Assembly: GCA_965230275.1 (NCBI GenBank)
Contig: CBDDKO010000002.1
Coordinates: 2,976,001 to 3,040,000 of the forward strand
Length of the DNA: 64,000 bases
Origin: JAJRRS01 sp965230275
GTDB lineage: Bacteria; Planctomycetota; Phycisphaerae; Phycisphaerales; Phycisphaeraceae
Direction of reading: 5' to 3'
Under the pieces are notes generated by a model, which saw nothing but the letters and a program-made list of their open reading frames with translations, did no database searches and was not told where the DNA came from. Each line of letters opens with the position of its first letter. Position 1 is the stretch's first letter. A program made the translations under genes and the position numbers. Below, piece by piece: positions 35,500 to 44,693 of this stretch.

Positions 35500-36415
35500 G
35501 GTATACCACGAAGGCGAGTTGGCGGTACAGGCGCGGGCGGGTGTGTCGTCGCATGCACAGCGGGTCGGTCGGATCATTGCATCGACGCTGCCTGAGGGTG
35601 CGTCCGGGTACCTGGGAGCGCTGCCGGTCCTGTTCCATGGCACAACCGACCCGGGGGGCGATGTATGGGCGTCGGCGCTGACCGGCGAGCCGGGATTCAT
35701 CGATGTGGTGGATGACCGGACGATCGAGGTGAAGGCGGCACCCGCGCCTGGCGATCCGGCCGAGCTTGGGACCGGGCCTGATGGATTCGGCGGCTTCCTC
35801 GCGATTGATCTGGCAACGCGGCAACGGTTCCGCTTCAACGGGCGGGTCGAGCGAGACACGGACCTGTTGCGTGTGCATGTTCAGGAGGCGTTTGGGAATT
35901 GCCCGAAGTACATCCAGCTGCGTGAGGTGACGGTGCACGACGCCCCACTTGAACCTAGCCCTGCGGAGCAGCGTCCCGCATTAGTTGACGCAGATCGGGC
36001 CCTGATCCAGGCGGCCGACACGTTCTTCATCGCCAGCATCGCGGCGGGCCGGGGTGTGGATGTGTCGCATCGGGGTGGGGAGCCGGGGTTTGTGCGCGTG
36101 TCGGAGGATGGGGCCATCAGCTTCAGAGACTACCCCGGCAACAATATGTTCCAGACGCTGGGCAACCTGACAGCCGACGGGCGTGCCGGCTTGCTGTTTG
36201 TGGACTTCCGCACCGGCACGATGCTGCAGCTGACTGGGCGGGCTGTCGTTAACTGGTCTGAGGTCGATCCGGATGACCTAGCGGACACCGGCCGATCTGT
36301 GATGTTCGAGCCGACTCGTGTGGTGAGGACTGAGCGTGCGATACCTTTACGCTGGGTGTTCCGGGCATACTCGCCCTTTAATCCTCCCGAGAATCAAGAA
36401 AATACCGCCAAGTAA
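35492..36415 (+). CDS. pyridoxamine 5'-phosphate oxidase-related flavoprotein
   Basis: A 307-residue protein that starts at a GTG with AGGA upstream and overlaps the preceding gene by 8 bases, so it is translationally coupled. The C-terminal half has the split-barrel FMN-binding pattern of the PNPOx-like superfamily: DTFFIASIAAGRGVDVSHRG, FRDYPGNNMFQTLGNL and AGLLFVDFRTGTMLQLTGRA. The N-terminal half is a related, more divergent split barrel (VWASALTGEPGFIDVVDDR). Relatives reduce flavins, haems or oxidised small molecules. It closes the TetR-linked redox operon. Confidence 0.85.
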   Translation: MTEVYHEGELAVQARAGVSSHAQRVGRIIASTLPEGASGYLGALPVLFHGTTDPGGDVWASALTGEPGFIDVVDDRTIEVKAAPAPGDPAELGTGPDGFGGFLAIDLATRQRFRFNGRVERDTDLLRVHVQEAFGNCPKYIQLREVTVHDAPLEPSPAEQRPALVDADRALIQAADTFFIASIAAGRGVDVSHRGGEPGFVRVSEDGAISFRDYPGNNMFQTLGNLTADGRAGLLFVDFRTGTMLQLTGRAVVNWSEVDPDDLADTGRSVMFEPTRVVRTERAIPLRWVFRAYSPFNPPENQENTAK

Positions 36416-36578
36416 CCTCTCGGTATCCAATCTACGATCAATGGAAGACTTACCAGAATCCGGCTGAAAAAGTGGCTGTAAATAGGCCTCGACAGCGTAT
36501 GAGCATCGCGTTACCTTTGGCGGGTCGGGCGTTGCGTAGCGCTTTATTACCCACAGACCCAGTCGAGGCCAGCCAGGG

Positions 36579-39500
36579 ATGGCGTCAAGCGATCAAACCA
36601 AATCCTTCGTCCACCTGCACCTGCACAGCCAGTACTCGCTGCTGGACGGTGGCAACCGACTGGATCGGCTGGTCAAGCACGTCAAAGAACTGGGGATGGA
36701 CGCGGTCGCGGTCACCGACCACGGCAACCTCCACGGCGCGGTCGAGTTCTACAGCCTCGCCAAGGCCCAGGGCATCAAGCCTATCCTCGGCATCGAGGCG
36801 TACGTCGCGCCCGACCTGGCCGGCAAGCCCTCCGACCGCACCAACCGTGAGTACACGGGCATCAGCGATGGCGGGTTCCACCTCGTCCTGCTTGCCGAGA
36901 ATAACGCCGGCTGGCAAAACCTGCTCAAGCTCTCGTCCGACTCTTTTATCAACGGCTTCTACTACAAGCCGCGCATGGACAAGACCACGCTCGCCCAGTG
37001 GAACGACGGGCTGATCGCCATCAACGGCCACCTCGGCTCGTCCGTCGCCTACCACCTGGTCAAATACCACCAGTCCAAAGACCCGACGCACTACGACAGC
37101 GCCAAGGCGGAAGCCCAGTGGCACAAGGACCTGTTCGGCACCAACGACCAGGGCGAGCCCTGCTTCTTCCTCGAGATGCAGCGGCACCAAGAGAAGCTGC
37201 AGGACAAGATCAACCCGTACATCAAGCAGCTCGCCGACGAACTCGACATCCCGCTCGTGTGCGACAACGATGCGCACTTCATGACCGCGGATGACTGGGA
37301 CGCGCACGACACGTTGTGCTGTATCTCGATGGGCAAGATCAAGGAGGACGAGAACCGGCTGCACTACCCGCGCGACCTGTATGTGAAGTCGTCCCAGGAG
37401 ATGCTCGACGCGTTCGAGGACACGCCGGAGGCGGTGCAGAACACCGTGAAGATCGCTGAGCGGTGTAACGTCGATGTTGACTTCGGCGCAAACCACGCCC
37501 CGGTCGTGAAGATCGAGCAGGTCAACGGTAAATCTGCCAGCAACTCGGTACAAGCCGCGAAGATCGATCACCCCGTCGGATCGACCGGCTGGTACCAGGA
37601 CTACTGTGCCGGATTCGATCTTGAGCCCTTTGACGCGATCAACGACAAGGGGACGACCGAAGAAGACCTCAAGGAGCAGTGCGACGACGCGCTGCGCAAG
37701 CTTTGCGAGGCCGGGTTGCTCTGGCGCTACGGCGAAGACGGGATTACCGACGAGATCCGAGCGCGTTTGGATCGTGAGCTGAAAATCCTCGCCGACAAAT
37801 TGATCTCGGCGTACTTCCTGATCGTCTGGGACTTCGTCAATGAAGCCCGCCGACGCGGCATCCCGTCGAACGCCCGTGGGTCCGGTGTCGGGACGATGGT
37901 CGGGTATGTGCTGGGGCTGTCCAACGCCTGCCCGGTGAAGTACGGCCTGCTCTTCGAGCGATTCACCGACCCGGACCGGACGGAATACCCCGATATCGAT
38001 ATCGATATCTGCCAGGACGGCCGGCAGGAGATCATCGAGTACGTCCGGCAGAAGTACGGGCACGTCGCCCAGATCATCACCTTCGGAACGCTCAAGGCCC
38101 GTGCGGCGATCCGTGACGTCGGCCGGGTGATGGACATCCCGCTAAACGAAGTCAACAAGGTCTGCGAGCTGATCGGCGACGGGTTAGGTGTCACGCTTGA
38201 GAAGGCGCTGCAGCAGGAGCCCGAACTCGCCAAGCTCTATCGCGATAACCCGACGCACAAGCGGATGATCGACACCGCGATGCGCCTGGAAGGTTTGGCG
38301 CGTCACGCCGGCGTGCATGCGGCGGGAGTCGTGCTGGCGACGCAGCCGCTCGATAACATCATCCCGCTCTACCAGCCGCCGGGCACGGATCAACTGGTTA
38401 CACAGTGGGACGGCCCGACGGTCGAGAAGGTCGGCCTATTAAAGATGGACTTCCTGGGCCTGCGCACGCTTTCGATCATCGAGCGCGCCAAGAAGCTCAC
38501 CAAGCAGACGCTGGATGACGAAACGATCAAGGCGTCTGTGGCTAAGGGTCTGGGGTCTGGGGCCTCGGGTCTGGCCGGAGAAAAGGCGGACGATACTGAT
38601 CGACAAGACCCCAGACCCCAGACCCTAGACCCGTTGGACCTGGAACGTTTGAAGTACGACGACACCAACGTCCTCGCCCTGTTCCAGCGTGGCGAGACGG
38701 CGGGCGTGTTCCAGTTTGAATCTGGCGGGATGCGCAACCTGCTGATGGCGATGAAGCCTGACCGGCTGGAAGACCTCATCGCCGCCAACGCGCTGTACCG
38801 CCCCGGGCCGATGGAGCTGATCCCGAACTACAACAACCGCAAGCACGGCCGGGAGAGCGTCCCGAAAGTCAACGAGATCGTTGACCGCCTGACCCTTGAG
38901 ACCTACGGGATCATGGTCTACCAGGAACAGGTGATGCAGGTCGTCAATGAGCTGGGCGATATCCCGCTCCGCTCGGCGTACACGCTCATTAAGGCGATCA
39001 GCAAGAAGAAAGAGAAGGTCATCAACGCCAACCGGGCCCAGTTCATCAAGGGCGCGGGCGAGAAAGGCGTCAGCGAGAAGCAGGCCAATGAGCTCTTCGA
39101 CCTGATCCTCAAGTTCGCCGGCTACGGTTTTAATAAATCACACTCGACCGGCTATGCGATCGTCGCGTATCAGACGGCGTATCTGAAGACGTACTTCCCC
39201 GTGCAGTACATGGCGGCCCTGCTGACGTATGAATCGGTCAGCACCGACAAGGTCGTCGAGTACATTGATGAGTGCAAGCGGGTGATGCTGCCGGACGGCA
39301 GACGCGGCATCGAAGTGGGCCAGCCGGACATCAACCTGTCGGACACGGCCTTCACGGTGGTCTTCGAGAAGGACGAGCCGCACGACGCCAACCACGGGCA
39401 CATCCGGTTCGGGCTGTCGGCGGTCAAGGGCGTGGGCGAGAAGGCGATGAACGCCATCATCGAGGTCCGCGACGAGGACGGGCCGTTCACGAGCCTGTAC

Positions 39501-40568
39501 GACTTCTGCGAGCGTGTGCCGCTTGGCACGGTGAACAAGTCGACGATTGAAGCGCTGATCAAGTGCGGCGCTTTTGATGAGTTGCACGGGATCGAACAGC
39601 GTCCGGCCATGGTGGCGGCGATGGAGGGCGCGATCCAGGCCGGGCAACGCGCCGCGGCGGACCGGGACTCGGGGCAGATGAACTTCTTCGGCGGCGGCCT
39701 GGAGGGGGTCGCCGACGCGGCACCTGTGCCCGAGCCTGTCTTGCCGAAGGTCGATCCGTGGAGCAAGCAGGAGCTACTGAAGCACGAGAAGTCGGTCCTG
39801 GGCTTCTACGTCTCCAGCCACCCGATGGATGAGCACGCCGACGCGCTGCAGCGGTTCAGCACCTGTACGATCGCAGACATCGAGAAGCTCCGCGCCGAGA
39901 CGCAGGTCGTGATCGGCGGGATGCTCACCCGTGTTCGCCCCACTTTCACCCGCGCATCAAACAAGAAGATGGCCCACCTGACGCTCGAGGACAAGACCGG
40001 ACCGATCGACGCGGTGGTTTTCCCCAAGACATACGACGTGGTTGCGCCGCTGCTGGATAACGACAAGATCGTGTTCCTCAAGGGCAAGGTAGACCGTAAG
40101 CGGGAGACGCCGCAGCTACTGGTCGACGAGGTAATCCCGATCGAGCGCGCGGCTGAGCAGTTGACCCGCGCGGTGAAGATTGTGCTGCATGACCACACCG
40201 AAAACGGCAACGCATTCAACGGCGAGCTGGCGCAGCTGCGCGAGGTGCTCAGGATGGCGACCAGCCGTGGGCAGTCGCACGCCGAGGTATTGATCGAGCT
40301 ACATCAGAAGCACAAGATCGTCACGCTAAAGCTGCCGTCGAGCATGCGGGTCTGCATCGATGAACACCTGACGCACGGGATCAAGGCCACGCTCAACCGC
40401 CACGACGAGGGGAGGGCCGACTGCGTGCTGATCGGGCCGGCGAAGGTTCTGGGGATCACCTCGGCGCCCGACGTGCTGCACCACGAGTCGATGGATACCG
40501 GCCCCACCCTGGCGATGGCATCCAGCGTACAGGGCGAAGAGGTCTGCGCAAGCATTGACCGTTACTGA
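36579..40568 (+). CDS. dnaE: DNA polymerase III alpha subunit
   Basis: A 1,329-residue replicative polymerase. The PHP domain begins FVHLHLHSQYSLLDG (10-24). The polymerase active site is PDIDIDIC with Asp472, 474 and 476 as candidate metal ligands; the GSGVGTMVGYVLG, GVFQFESGGMRNL and FNKSHSTGYAI segments are intact. The helix-hairpin-helix region and an OB fold (VVIGGMLTRVRPTF, near 1110) follow. A short palindromic DNA repeat is inserted in frame at about residues 648-685, between LTKQTL and LDLERL, in a region that is short in other DnaE proteins. The start has weak ribosome-site signals. Confidence 0.97.
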   Translation: MASSDQTKSFVHLHLHSQYSLLDGGNRLDRLVKHVKELGMDAVAVTDHGNLHGAVEFYSLAKAQGIKPILGIEAYVAPDLAGKPSDRTNREYTGISDGGFHLVLLAENNAGWQNLLKLSSDSFINGFYYKPRMDKTTLAQWNDGLIAINGHLGSSVAYHLVKYHQSKDPTHYDSAKAEAQWHKDLFGTNDQGEPCFFLEMQRHQEKLQDKINPYIKQLADELDIPLVCDNDAHFMTADDWDAHDTLCCISMGKIKEDENRLHYPRDLYVKSSQEMLDAFEDTPEAVQNTVKIAERCNVDVDFGANHAPVVKIEQVNGKSASNSVQAAKIDHPVGSTGWYQDYCAGFDLEPFDAINDKGTTEEDLKEQCDDALRKLCEAGLLWRYGEDGITDEIRARLDRELKILADKLISAYFLIVWDFVNEARRRGIPSNARGSGVGTMVGYVLGLSNACPVKYGLLFERFTDPDRTEYPDIDIDICQDGRQEIIEYVRQKYGHVAQIITFGTLKARAAIRDVGRVMDIPLNEVNKVCELIGDGLGVTLEKALQQEPELAKLYRDNPTHKRMIDTAMRLEGLARHAGVHAAGVVLATQPLDNIIPLYQPPGTDQLVTQWDGPTVEKVGLLKMDFLGLRTLSIIERAKKLTKQTLDDETIKASVAKGLGSGASGLAGEKADDTDRQDPRPQTLDPLDLERLKYDDTNVLALFQRGETAGVFQFESGGMRNLLMAMKPDRLEDLIAANALYRPGPMELIPNYNNRKHGRESVPKVNEIVDRLTLETYGIMVYQEQVMQVVNELGDIPLRSAYTLIKAISKKKEKVINANRAQFIKGAGEKGVSEKQANELFDLILKFAGYGFNKSHSTGYAIVAYQTAYLKTYFPVQYMAALLTYESVSTDKVVEYIDECKRVMLPDGRRGIEVGQPDINLSDTAFTVVFEKDEPHDANHGHIRFGLSAVKGVGEKAMNAIIEVRDEDGPFTSLYDFCERVPLGTVNKSTIEALIKCGAFDELHGIEQRPAMVAAMEGAIQAGQRAAADRDSGQMNFFGGGLEGVADAAPVPEPVLPKVDPWSKQELLKHEKSVLGFYVSSHPMDEHADALQRFSTCTIADIEKLRAETQVVIGGMLTRVRPTFTRASNKKMAHLTLEDKTGPIDAVVFPKTYDVVAPLLDNDKIVFLKGKVDRKRETPQLLVDEVIPIERAAEQLTRAVKIVLHDHTENGNAFNGELAQLREVLRMATSRGQSHAEVLIELHQKHKIVTLKLPSSMRVCIDEHLTHGIKATLNRHDEGRADCVLIGPAKVLGITSAPDVLHHESMDTGPTLAMASSVQGEEVCASIDRY
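38546..38625. repeat. palindromic repeat inserted inside dnaE
   Basis: GGGTCTGGGGTCTGGGG at 38546-38562 is the exact complement of CCCCAGACCCCAGACCC at 38609-38625, a 17-base perfect inverted repeat with a 46-base loop. GTCT/AGAC continues irregularly on both sides. The insert keeps the reading frame and adds about 35 Gly/Ser/Asp/Arg-rich residues. No similar copy is seen elsewhere in the window. Confidence 0.85.
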
Positions 40569-40587
40569 TCGCTGATGGCCGGGCTCG

Positions 40588-41025
40588 TCAGGCCTTACCC
40601 TTTATCGCATCACGGATTTCCTCAAGCAGCACTTCCTGCCTCGGCTTGGTTGGGGTTTCGCCTGGCTGGGCGGCCTTTTCTTCATCATCCAGGCTTTTGA
40701 GTTTATTCATCAGCTTCACGACCGCGAACATCGCCATGGCTACGACCAGGAAGTTGACGATTGTGTTGATGAACAATCCCGACTGGATGTGGACGGCGGG
40801 CGTGATGACTTCCCCTGTAGTAGGGTCCTTGACCGCTCCCTGTAATGGGATCGCCAGGTCGGAGAAGTCCATGCCCCGCGTGATTAGTCCGATCGGCGGC
40901 ATGATGACATCCGATACCAGCGAGCTGACGATCTTCCCGAACGCGGCCCCGATGACGATGCCGACGGCCATGTCCACGACATTGCCGCGCATCGCGAATT
41001 CCTTGAACTCTTTGATCAGTCCCAT
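40588..41025 (-). CDS. mscL: large-conductance mechanosensitive channel
   Basis: A 145-residue inner-membrane channel that opens under hypo-osmotic stress. The family start LIKEFKEFAMRGNVVDMAVG and TM1 GIVIGAAFGKIVSSLVSDVI are clear, followed by a periplasmic loop, TM2 (FINTIVNFLVVAMAMFAVVK) and a C-terminal helix EVLLEEIRDAIK. The start at MGLIKE has AAGGAG 6 bases upstream; a nearer-upstream ATG overlaps that ribosome site. It converges on dnaE. Together with the MscS gene at 24.9 kb the window holds two osmotic safety valves. Confidence 0.96.
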   Translation of the reverse strand: MGLIKEFKEFAMRGNVVDMAVGIVIGAAFGKIVSSLVSDVIMPPIGLITRGMDFSDLAIPLQGAVKDPTTGEVITPAVHIQSGLFINTIVNFLVVAMAMFAVVKLMNKLKSLDDEEKAAQPGETPTKPRQEVLLEEIRDAIKGKA

Positions 41026-41218
41026 GCCCTGCTCCTTCATGCGGGGTTAACAAGTTAACGTGTGCTATCTGGATCACTTCTTGCTGAACCGGCCGGTGCT
41101 GCGACGCCCCATTCGGTGGAGGTGAGCCGGCACGTCTTCAAGTCTGATTGGGAAAAGGATATACTAGTATCCCGTTTCAGCCCATCACTTGGACGCACAT
41201 TCTGCAAGGGGCGCCATC

Positions 41219-42466
41219 ATGCGAAAAACCGTTTACACCATTTCATCCATCATCATCCTCGGCATAATCGTTGGGTTGGGCGGCATGCTCGCCTACACGA
41301 AGTATGAAGACATGCTCGCCAGTCAGGCAGCGCTAGCGCCGCCGGAGAAGGTGACGGTTCACTTCGCGGTGACCGTGCCGCCGGAGACGCCGCGCTACCA
41401 GAAGATCTACCTCGCCGGCAACGTGACGGAGTTAGGCTCCTGGCGTGCCGAGGGGCTCGAACTGAAGAAGGACGACGACGGGCGCTACACCACCACGGTC
41501 GAGCTGGCTGGGGGTGTGCCGGTGGCATACAAAGTGACACGCGGTTCCTGGAACTCTGTTGAACGTGGGCCTGATGGCGCGGACATGGAGGACCGCACGT
41601 TTACGCCGACCAAAACCGAGTCGATCAGCTTTGAGGTGGCTACCTGGGTCGACCAGGGCATGGCGGAGCCCGGCGTCTCGACCGCGAGCGGGAATATCCG
41701 TATGCATGTCGGCTTCCACTCGACGCTCTTGAATAACGACCGCACGCTGGCGGTCTACCTGCCGCCGGGCTACGACGAATCCCCCGACAAGCGCTACCCC
41801 GTTCTCTATCTCCAGGACGGGCAGAACTTGTTTGATACCGCGACGAGTTTTGCCGGCGTGGAATGGAACGTGGACGAAACAGCCGAGAAGCTGATAAACG
41901 ACGGCACGATTGAGCCGGTCATCATCGTCGGCGTTTACAACACACCGGACCGCACAGAGGAATACACCCCGCTCCAGATCAACGAGGACGACCCGGTCGC
42001 GCGGGGCGTCTATTACGGCTGGTTCGTCGCCTATGAAGCCAAACGTTTCATCGATAAGACCTACCGCACGCTGCCCGATCGTGAACACACCACCATCGGC
42101 GGGTCATCACTGGGCGGGCTGATCGCGCTTGATACGGCCAGGGCCCACAACGACATCTTCGGCAACTGCGTCGCCCTGTCCCCCGCGCTGTGGTCAGCTG
42201 AGGGCGAGCTACTCAGCACTTGGACAGCCGACCATGACTGGATGCAGGGCACACGCTTCTGGATCGACATGGGCGAGGGCGAAACGGAAGACTATCCGTC
42301 CGGTGAGGCCGTCCCACACCTGCAGACCCTCGCCGCAACCATGCAGTCCGCCGGCCTGGTTAAGGGAACGGATTACCAGGAAACGGTCGTGGAAGGCGAA
42401 GAGCAGAACGAGGCCGCCTGGTCCAAACGCTTCGGCGACGTGCTGACGTACCTCTACGGGAAGTAG
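41219..42466 (+). CDS. membrane-anchored esterase with CBM20-like domain
   Basis: A 415-residue protein with a single N-terminal anchor (ISSIIILGIIVGLGGMLAY), then a starch-binding CBM20-like module (VTVHFAVTVPPETP, YLAGNVTELGSW, FEVATWVDQG, about 45-150). A D-esterase-like alpha/beta hydrolase follows: YPVLYLQDGQNLFD, the nucleophile GSSLGG (Ser297), and ALSPALWS. It may de-acylate a polysaccharide held by the CBM. The Asp and His of the triad are not pinned down. AAGGGGC precedes the ATG. Confidence 0.83.
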   Translation: MRKTVYTISSIIILGIIVGLGGMLAYTKYEDMLASQAALAPPEKVTVHFAVTVPPETPRYQKIYLAGNVTELGSWRAEGLELKKDDDGRYTTTVELAGGVPVAYKVTRGSWNSVERGPDGADMEDRTFTPTKTESISFEVATWVDQGMAEPGVSTASGNIRMHVGFHSTLLNNDRTLAVYLPPGYDESPDKRYPVLYLQDGQNLFDTATSFAGVEWNVDETAEKLINDGTIEPVIIVGVYNTPDRTEEYTPLQINEDDPVARGVYYGWFVAYEAKRFIDKTYRTLPDREHTTIGGSSLGGLIALDTARAHNDIFGNCVALSPALWSAEGELLSTWTADHDWMQGTRFWIDMGEGETEDYPSGEAVPHLQTLAATMQSAGLVKGTDYQETVVEGEEQNEAAWSKRFGDVLTYLYGK

Positions 42467-42489
42467 CACATTATCTCTAGTCAAACCTC

Positions 42490-42522
42490 AAACCCTTGGC
42501 TCCGGCCGAGGGTTTTTTCTTT
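42490..42522 (+). terminator. intrinsic terminator of the esterase gene
   Basis: A 10-bp stem (AACCCTTGGC at 42491-42500 with GCCGAGGGTT at 42505-42514, one G-U pair) has a TCCG tetraloop and a run of six Ts from 42513. It is a textbook terminator 24 bases after the stop codon. Confidence 0.9.
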
Positions 42523-42543
42523 TGGTGCTATGCCACCAAGGCC

Positions 42544-43683
42544 TCACGCCCGGCTGACACGGTAGTCCAGCAAGACGTCATCACCTAGCTGCTCGATCGA
42601 CCGCAGCGTGAGTTCTGCGGCATTTGATATCTGTTCACATGACGCTCCCACAGCGGCATCGAGACCTTGTGGATCGCACAGGATTCTTGGTGCCACGAAT
42701 GCCAGGATCTGGTCGACCAGCCCTTGAGTCAGCAGTGTGCCGGTCAAGTGCGCACCGCCCTCGGTCAGCACGTTCATCGCCTGGTGGACCTGTGACAGGT
42801 GCTCCAACAGGGGGCGCAGGTCCAGTTGATGACTCTCTGTTTGAGATGAGGTCGAGCTTGCCGGCAGGCCGATGACTTCGACACCACGATCCACCATGTG
42901 TTTAAGCCGATCAGGCTCGTCATCAAACAGCTGCTGGTCAACCGCGATCGTCAGTGGTGCCAGGTTGAGTGTGTCCAGCAGGTTGCAGGATTCGGGCAGG
43001 CGCAGGTGTGGATCGACCACGACCCGTCTTGCGATGCGTTTGACTTCGACATCACGGGCCGTCAGGGTCGGGTTGTCTGCGACCGCGGTGCCGACGCCGA
43101 CGATGATCGCATCGACACGGGCCCGGACCTCATGGACGTGCCGGCGAGATTGTTCGTTGCTGATCCACTTGCTGTCGCCGGTGTGTGTCGCGGTCTTGCC
43201 GTCGAGCGTTTGTGCCCACTTGGCGATTGTCCACGGCAGGCCGGTCTCGTTGCGTTTGATGTAGGGCTCGGCGAGTTGCTCGACCTCCTCGCGGCAGATG
43301 CCGATCTCGACCTCGATCCCGCCATCACGGAGCATCGGCACCCCCCCGCCGGCGACGGGCTCGAACGGGTCCGGCATGCCGATCACCACCCGCTTGATCC
43401 CCGCATCGATCAGGGCCTTGGCGCATGGCGGTTGTTTGCCGTAGTGGCAGCAGGGCTCGAGCGTGACATAGGCCGTCGCCCCGGCGGGATTCTTGCCCCG
43501 GTCCCGACAGTCCTGCAGGGCTGCTGTCTCGGCGTGCGGCCCGCCATACCGGCCGTGATACCCCCGCCCGAGTACCTCGCCGTCACGCACGATGACCGCC
43601 CCGACCATCGGGTTGGGCTCGACCCGGCCCTCGCCCTGCCTGGCCAGGCGGATCGCCTCTCGCATCAATTCGTCTTTCTGCAT
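42544..43683 (-). CDS. ribD: bifunctional riboflavin biosynthesis protein RibD
   Basis: A 379-residue cytoplasmic enzyme performing two consecutive steps of riboflavin synthesis. The N-terminal deaminase carries the zinc site HAETAALQDC and VTLEPCCHYGKQPPC. The C-terminal reductase starts near PYIKRNETGLPWTIAKWAQ, with KTATHTGDSKWISNE and the late NVLTEGGAHLTG motif. The gene is isolated from other rib genes and no FMN riboswitch is visible upstream. GGTGGG lies very close to the ATG; an internal ATG at residue 8 is a possible start. Confidence 0.95.
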   Translation of the reverse strand: MQKDELMREAIRLARQGEGRVEPNPMVGAVIVRDGEVLGRGYHGRYGGPHAETAALQDCRDRGKNPAGATAYVTLEPCCHYGKQPPCAKALIDAGIKRVVIGMPDPFEPVAGGGVPMLRDGGIEVEIGICREEVEQLAEPYIKRNETGLPWTIAKWAQTLDGKTATHTGDSKWISNEQSRRHVHEVRARVDAIIVGVGTAVADNPTLTARDVEVKRIARRVVVDPHLRLPESCNLLDTLNLAPLTIAVDQQLFDDEPDRLKHMVDRGVEVIGLPASSTSSQTESHQLDLRPLLEHLSQVHQAMNVLTEGGAHLTGTLLTQGLVDQILAFVAPRILCDPQGLDAAVGASCEQISNAAELTLRSIEQLGDDVLLDYRVSRA

Positions 43684-43745
43684 CCCACCATGATATATTG
43701 ATGTCGTCTGCTAACCATCAAACTCACCGAGAAGGGGATTTAACT

Positions 43746-44693
43746 ATGAAGTGGATTATCCGAATTGGCGCCCTGTTGGTCGGGATCGTGGTGTTGCTGG
43801 GGGTGATCGGATTCATCGCGATCAACAAGATCACGAAGGCGGGGATCGAGCAGGGCGGCACCTACGCGATGGGGGTCGATACCAAGCTTAAGAGCGTTAA
43901 CATTGGTCTGTTCTCCGGCAGCATGTCGATGGACGGCTTGTCCATAGACAACCCCGAGGGCTTCAAGGCCGAACACTTCTTCAGCTTGGGTGATGGTGAG
44001 GTGCAGGTCGGTCTGGGTTCACTGATGGACGACACTGTCGAAGTACCCGTTCTAAAGCTCAACGACATCGATCTAGCGTTGGAGAAAGACAAGGGCAAGG
44101 CCAACTATCAGGTCATCCTTGAGCACCTGGCCGAAGTAACCGGCGGCGGTGACGAGCAGCCGGACGAACCCGCTGAAGAGGAAGAGGGCAAACGGTTCAT
44201 CGTCAGAGAACTGGTCATCACCGATGTGAAGGTCAAGGCTGAGGTCATCGGCGACATCTCCGTGCCGATCGTCATCCCCGAGATCAAGCTGACCGACGTC
44301 GGCAGCGACGGCGAAGGCGTCACGATGGGCGACCTGACCGGGATTATCATGACATCGATCATGGCAACCGTCGTTGAGTCGGCTGGCGATATCCTGCCCG
44401 CCGGGATCGGCGAGGGCCTGCAGGGCGGGCTTGCCGCGGTAGGCGACCTAGGCGAGTTCGGTGTTGAGGTGATCGGTGATGTGACGGCTGTGGCCGGTGA
44501 AGCGGTCGAAGAGGCAGCCAAGGTCATCGGTGAAAGCGCCGAACAGGCCGGCGAAGCCGCGAAGGCCGTTACTGAAGGCGCCGGTGAAGCGGTCGACGAG
44601 GCAAGCAAAGCGGTCGAATCAATTGGCGAAGGCCTCGGCGGGCTGCTCGGGGGCAAGAAGACCGACGAAGAGACCTCTGATAACAAAGAGTAA
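43746..44693 (+). CDS. AsmA-like protein with amphipathic C-terminal repeats
   Basis: A 315-residue protein with a single N-terminal membrane helix (IIRIGALLVGIVVLLGVIGF). Residues 30-200 form long alternating strands in the AsmA/DUF748 style (GVDTKLKSVNIGLFSGSMSM, VLKLNDIDLALEKDKG, LVITDVKVKAEVIGD), as in proteins that shuttle lipids between membranes. The last 100 residues are an Ala/Glu/Gly/Val-rich helix with loose 11-residue periodicity (EAVEEAAKVIGESAEQAGEA), similar to LEA or apolipoprotein helices. AAGGGGATTT precedes the ATG. It diverges from ribD. Confidence 0.68.
   Translation: MKWIIRIGALLVGIVVLLGVIGFIAINKITKAGIEQGGTYAMGVDTKLKSVNIGLFSGSMSMDGLSIDNPEGFKAEHFFSLGDGEVQVGLGSLMDDTVEVPVLKLNDIDLALEKDKGKANYQVILEHLAEVTGGGDEQPDEPAEEEEGKRFIVRELVITDVKVKAEVIGDISVPIVIPEIKLTDVGSDGEGVTMGDLTGIIMTSIMATVVESAGDILPAGIGEGLQGGLAAVGDLGEFGVEVIGDVTAVAGEAVEEAAKVIGESAEQAGEAAKAVTEGAGEAVDEASKAVESIGEGLGGLLGGKKTDEETSDNKE

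Noticed and set aside
36585..38063. Long open frame opposite dnaE (492 codons)
   Set aside because: Antisense of conserved dnaE sequence; it lacks a ribosome site and shows shadow-frame composition.
43684..43745. FMN riboswitch upstream of ribD
   Set aside because: The divergent gap is only 62 bases, too short for that element, and has no recognisable motif.
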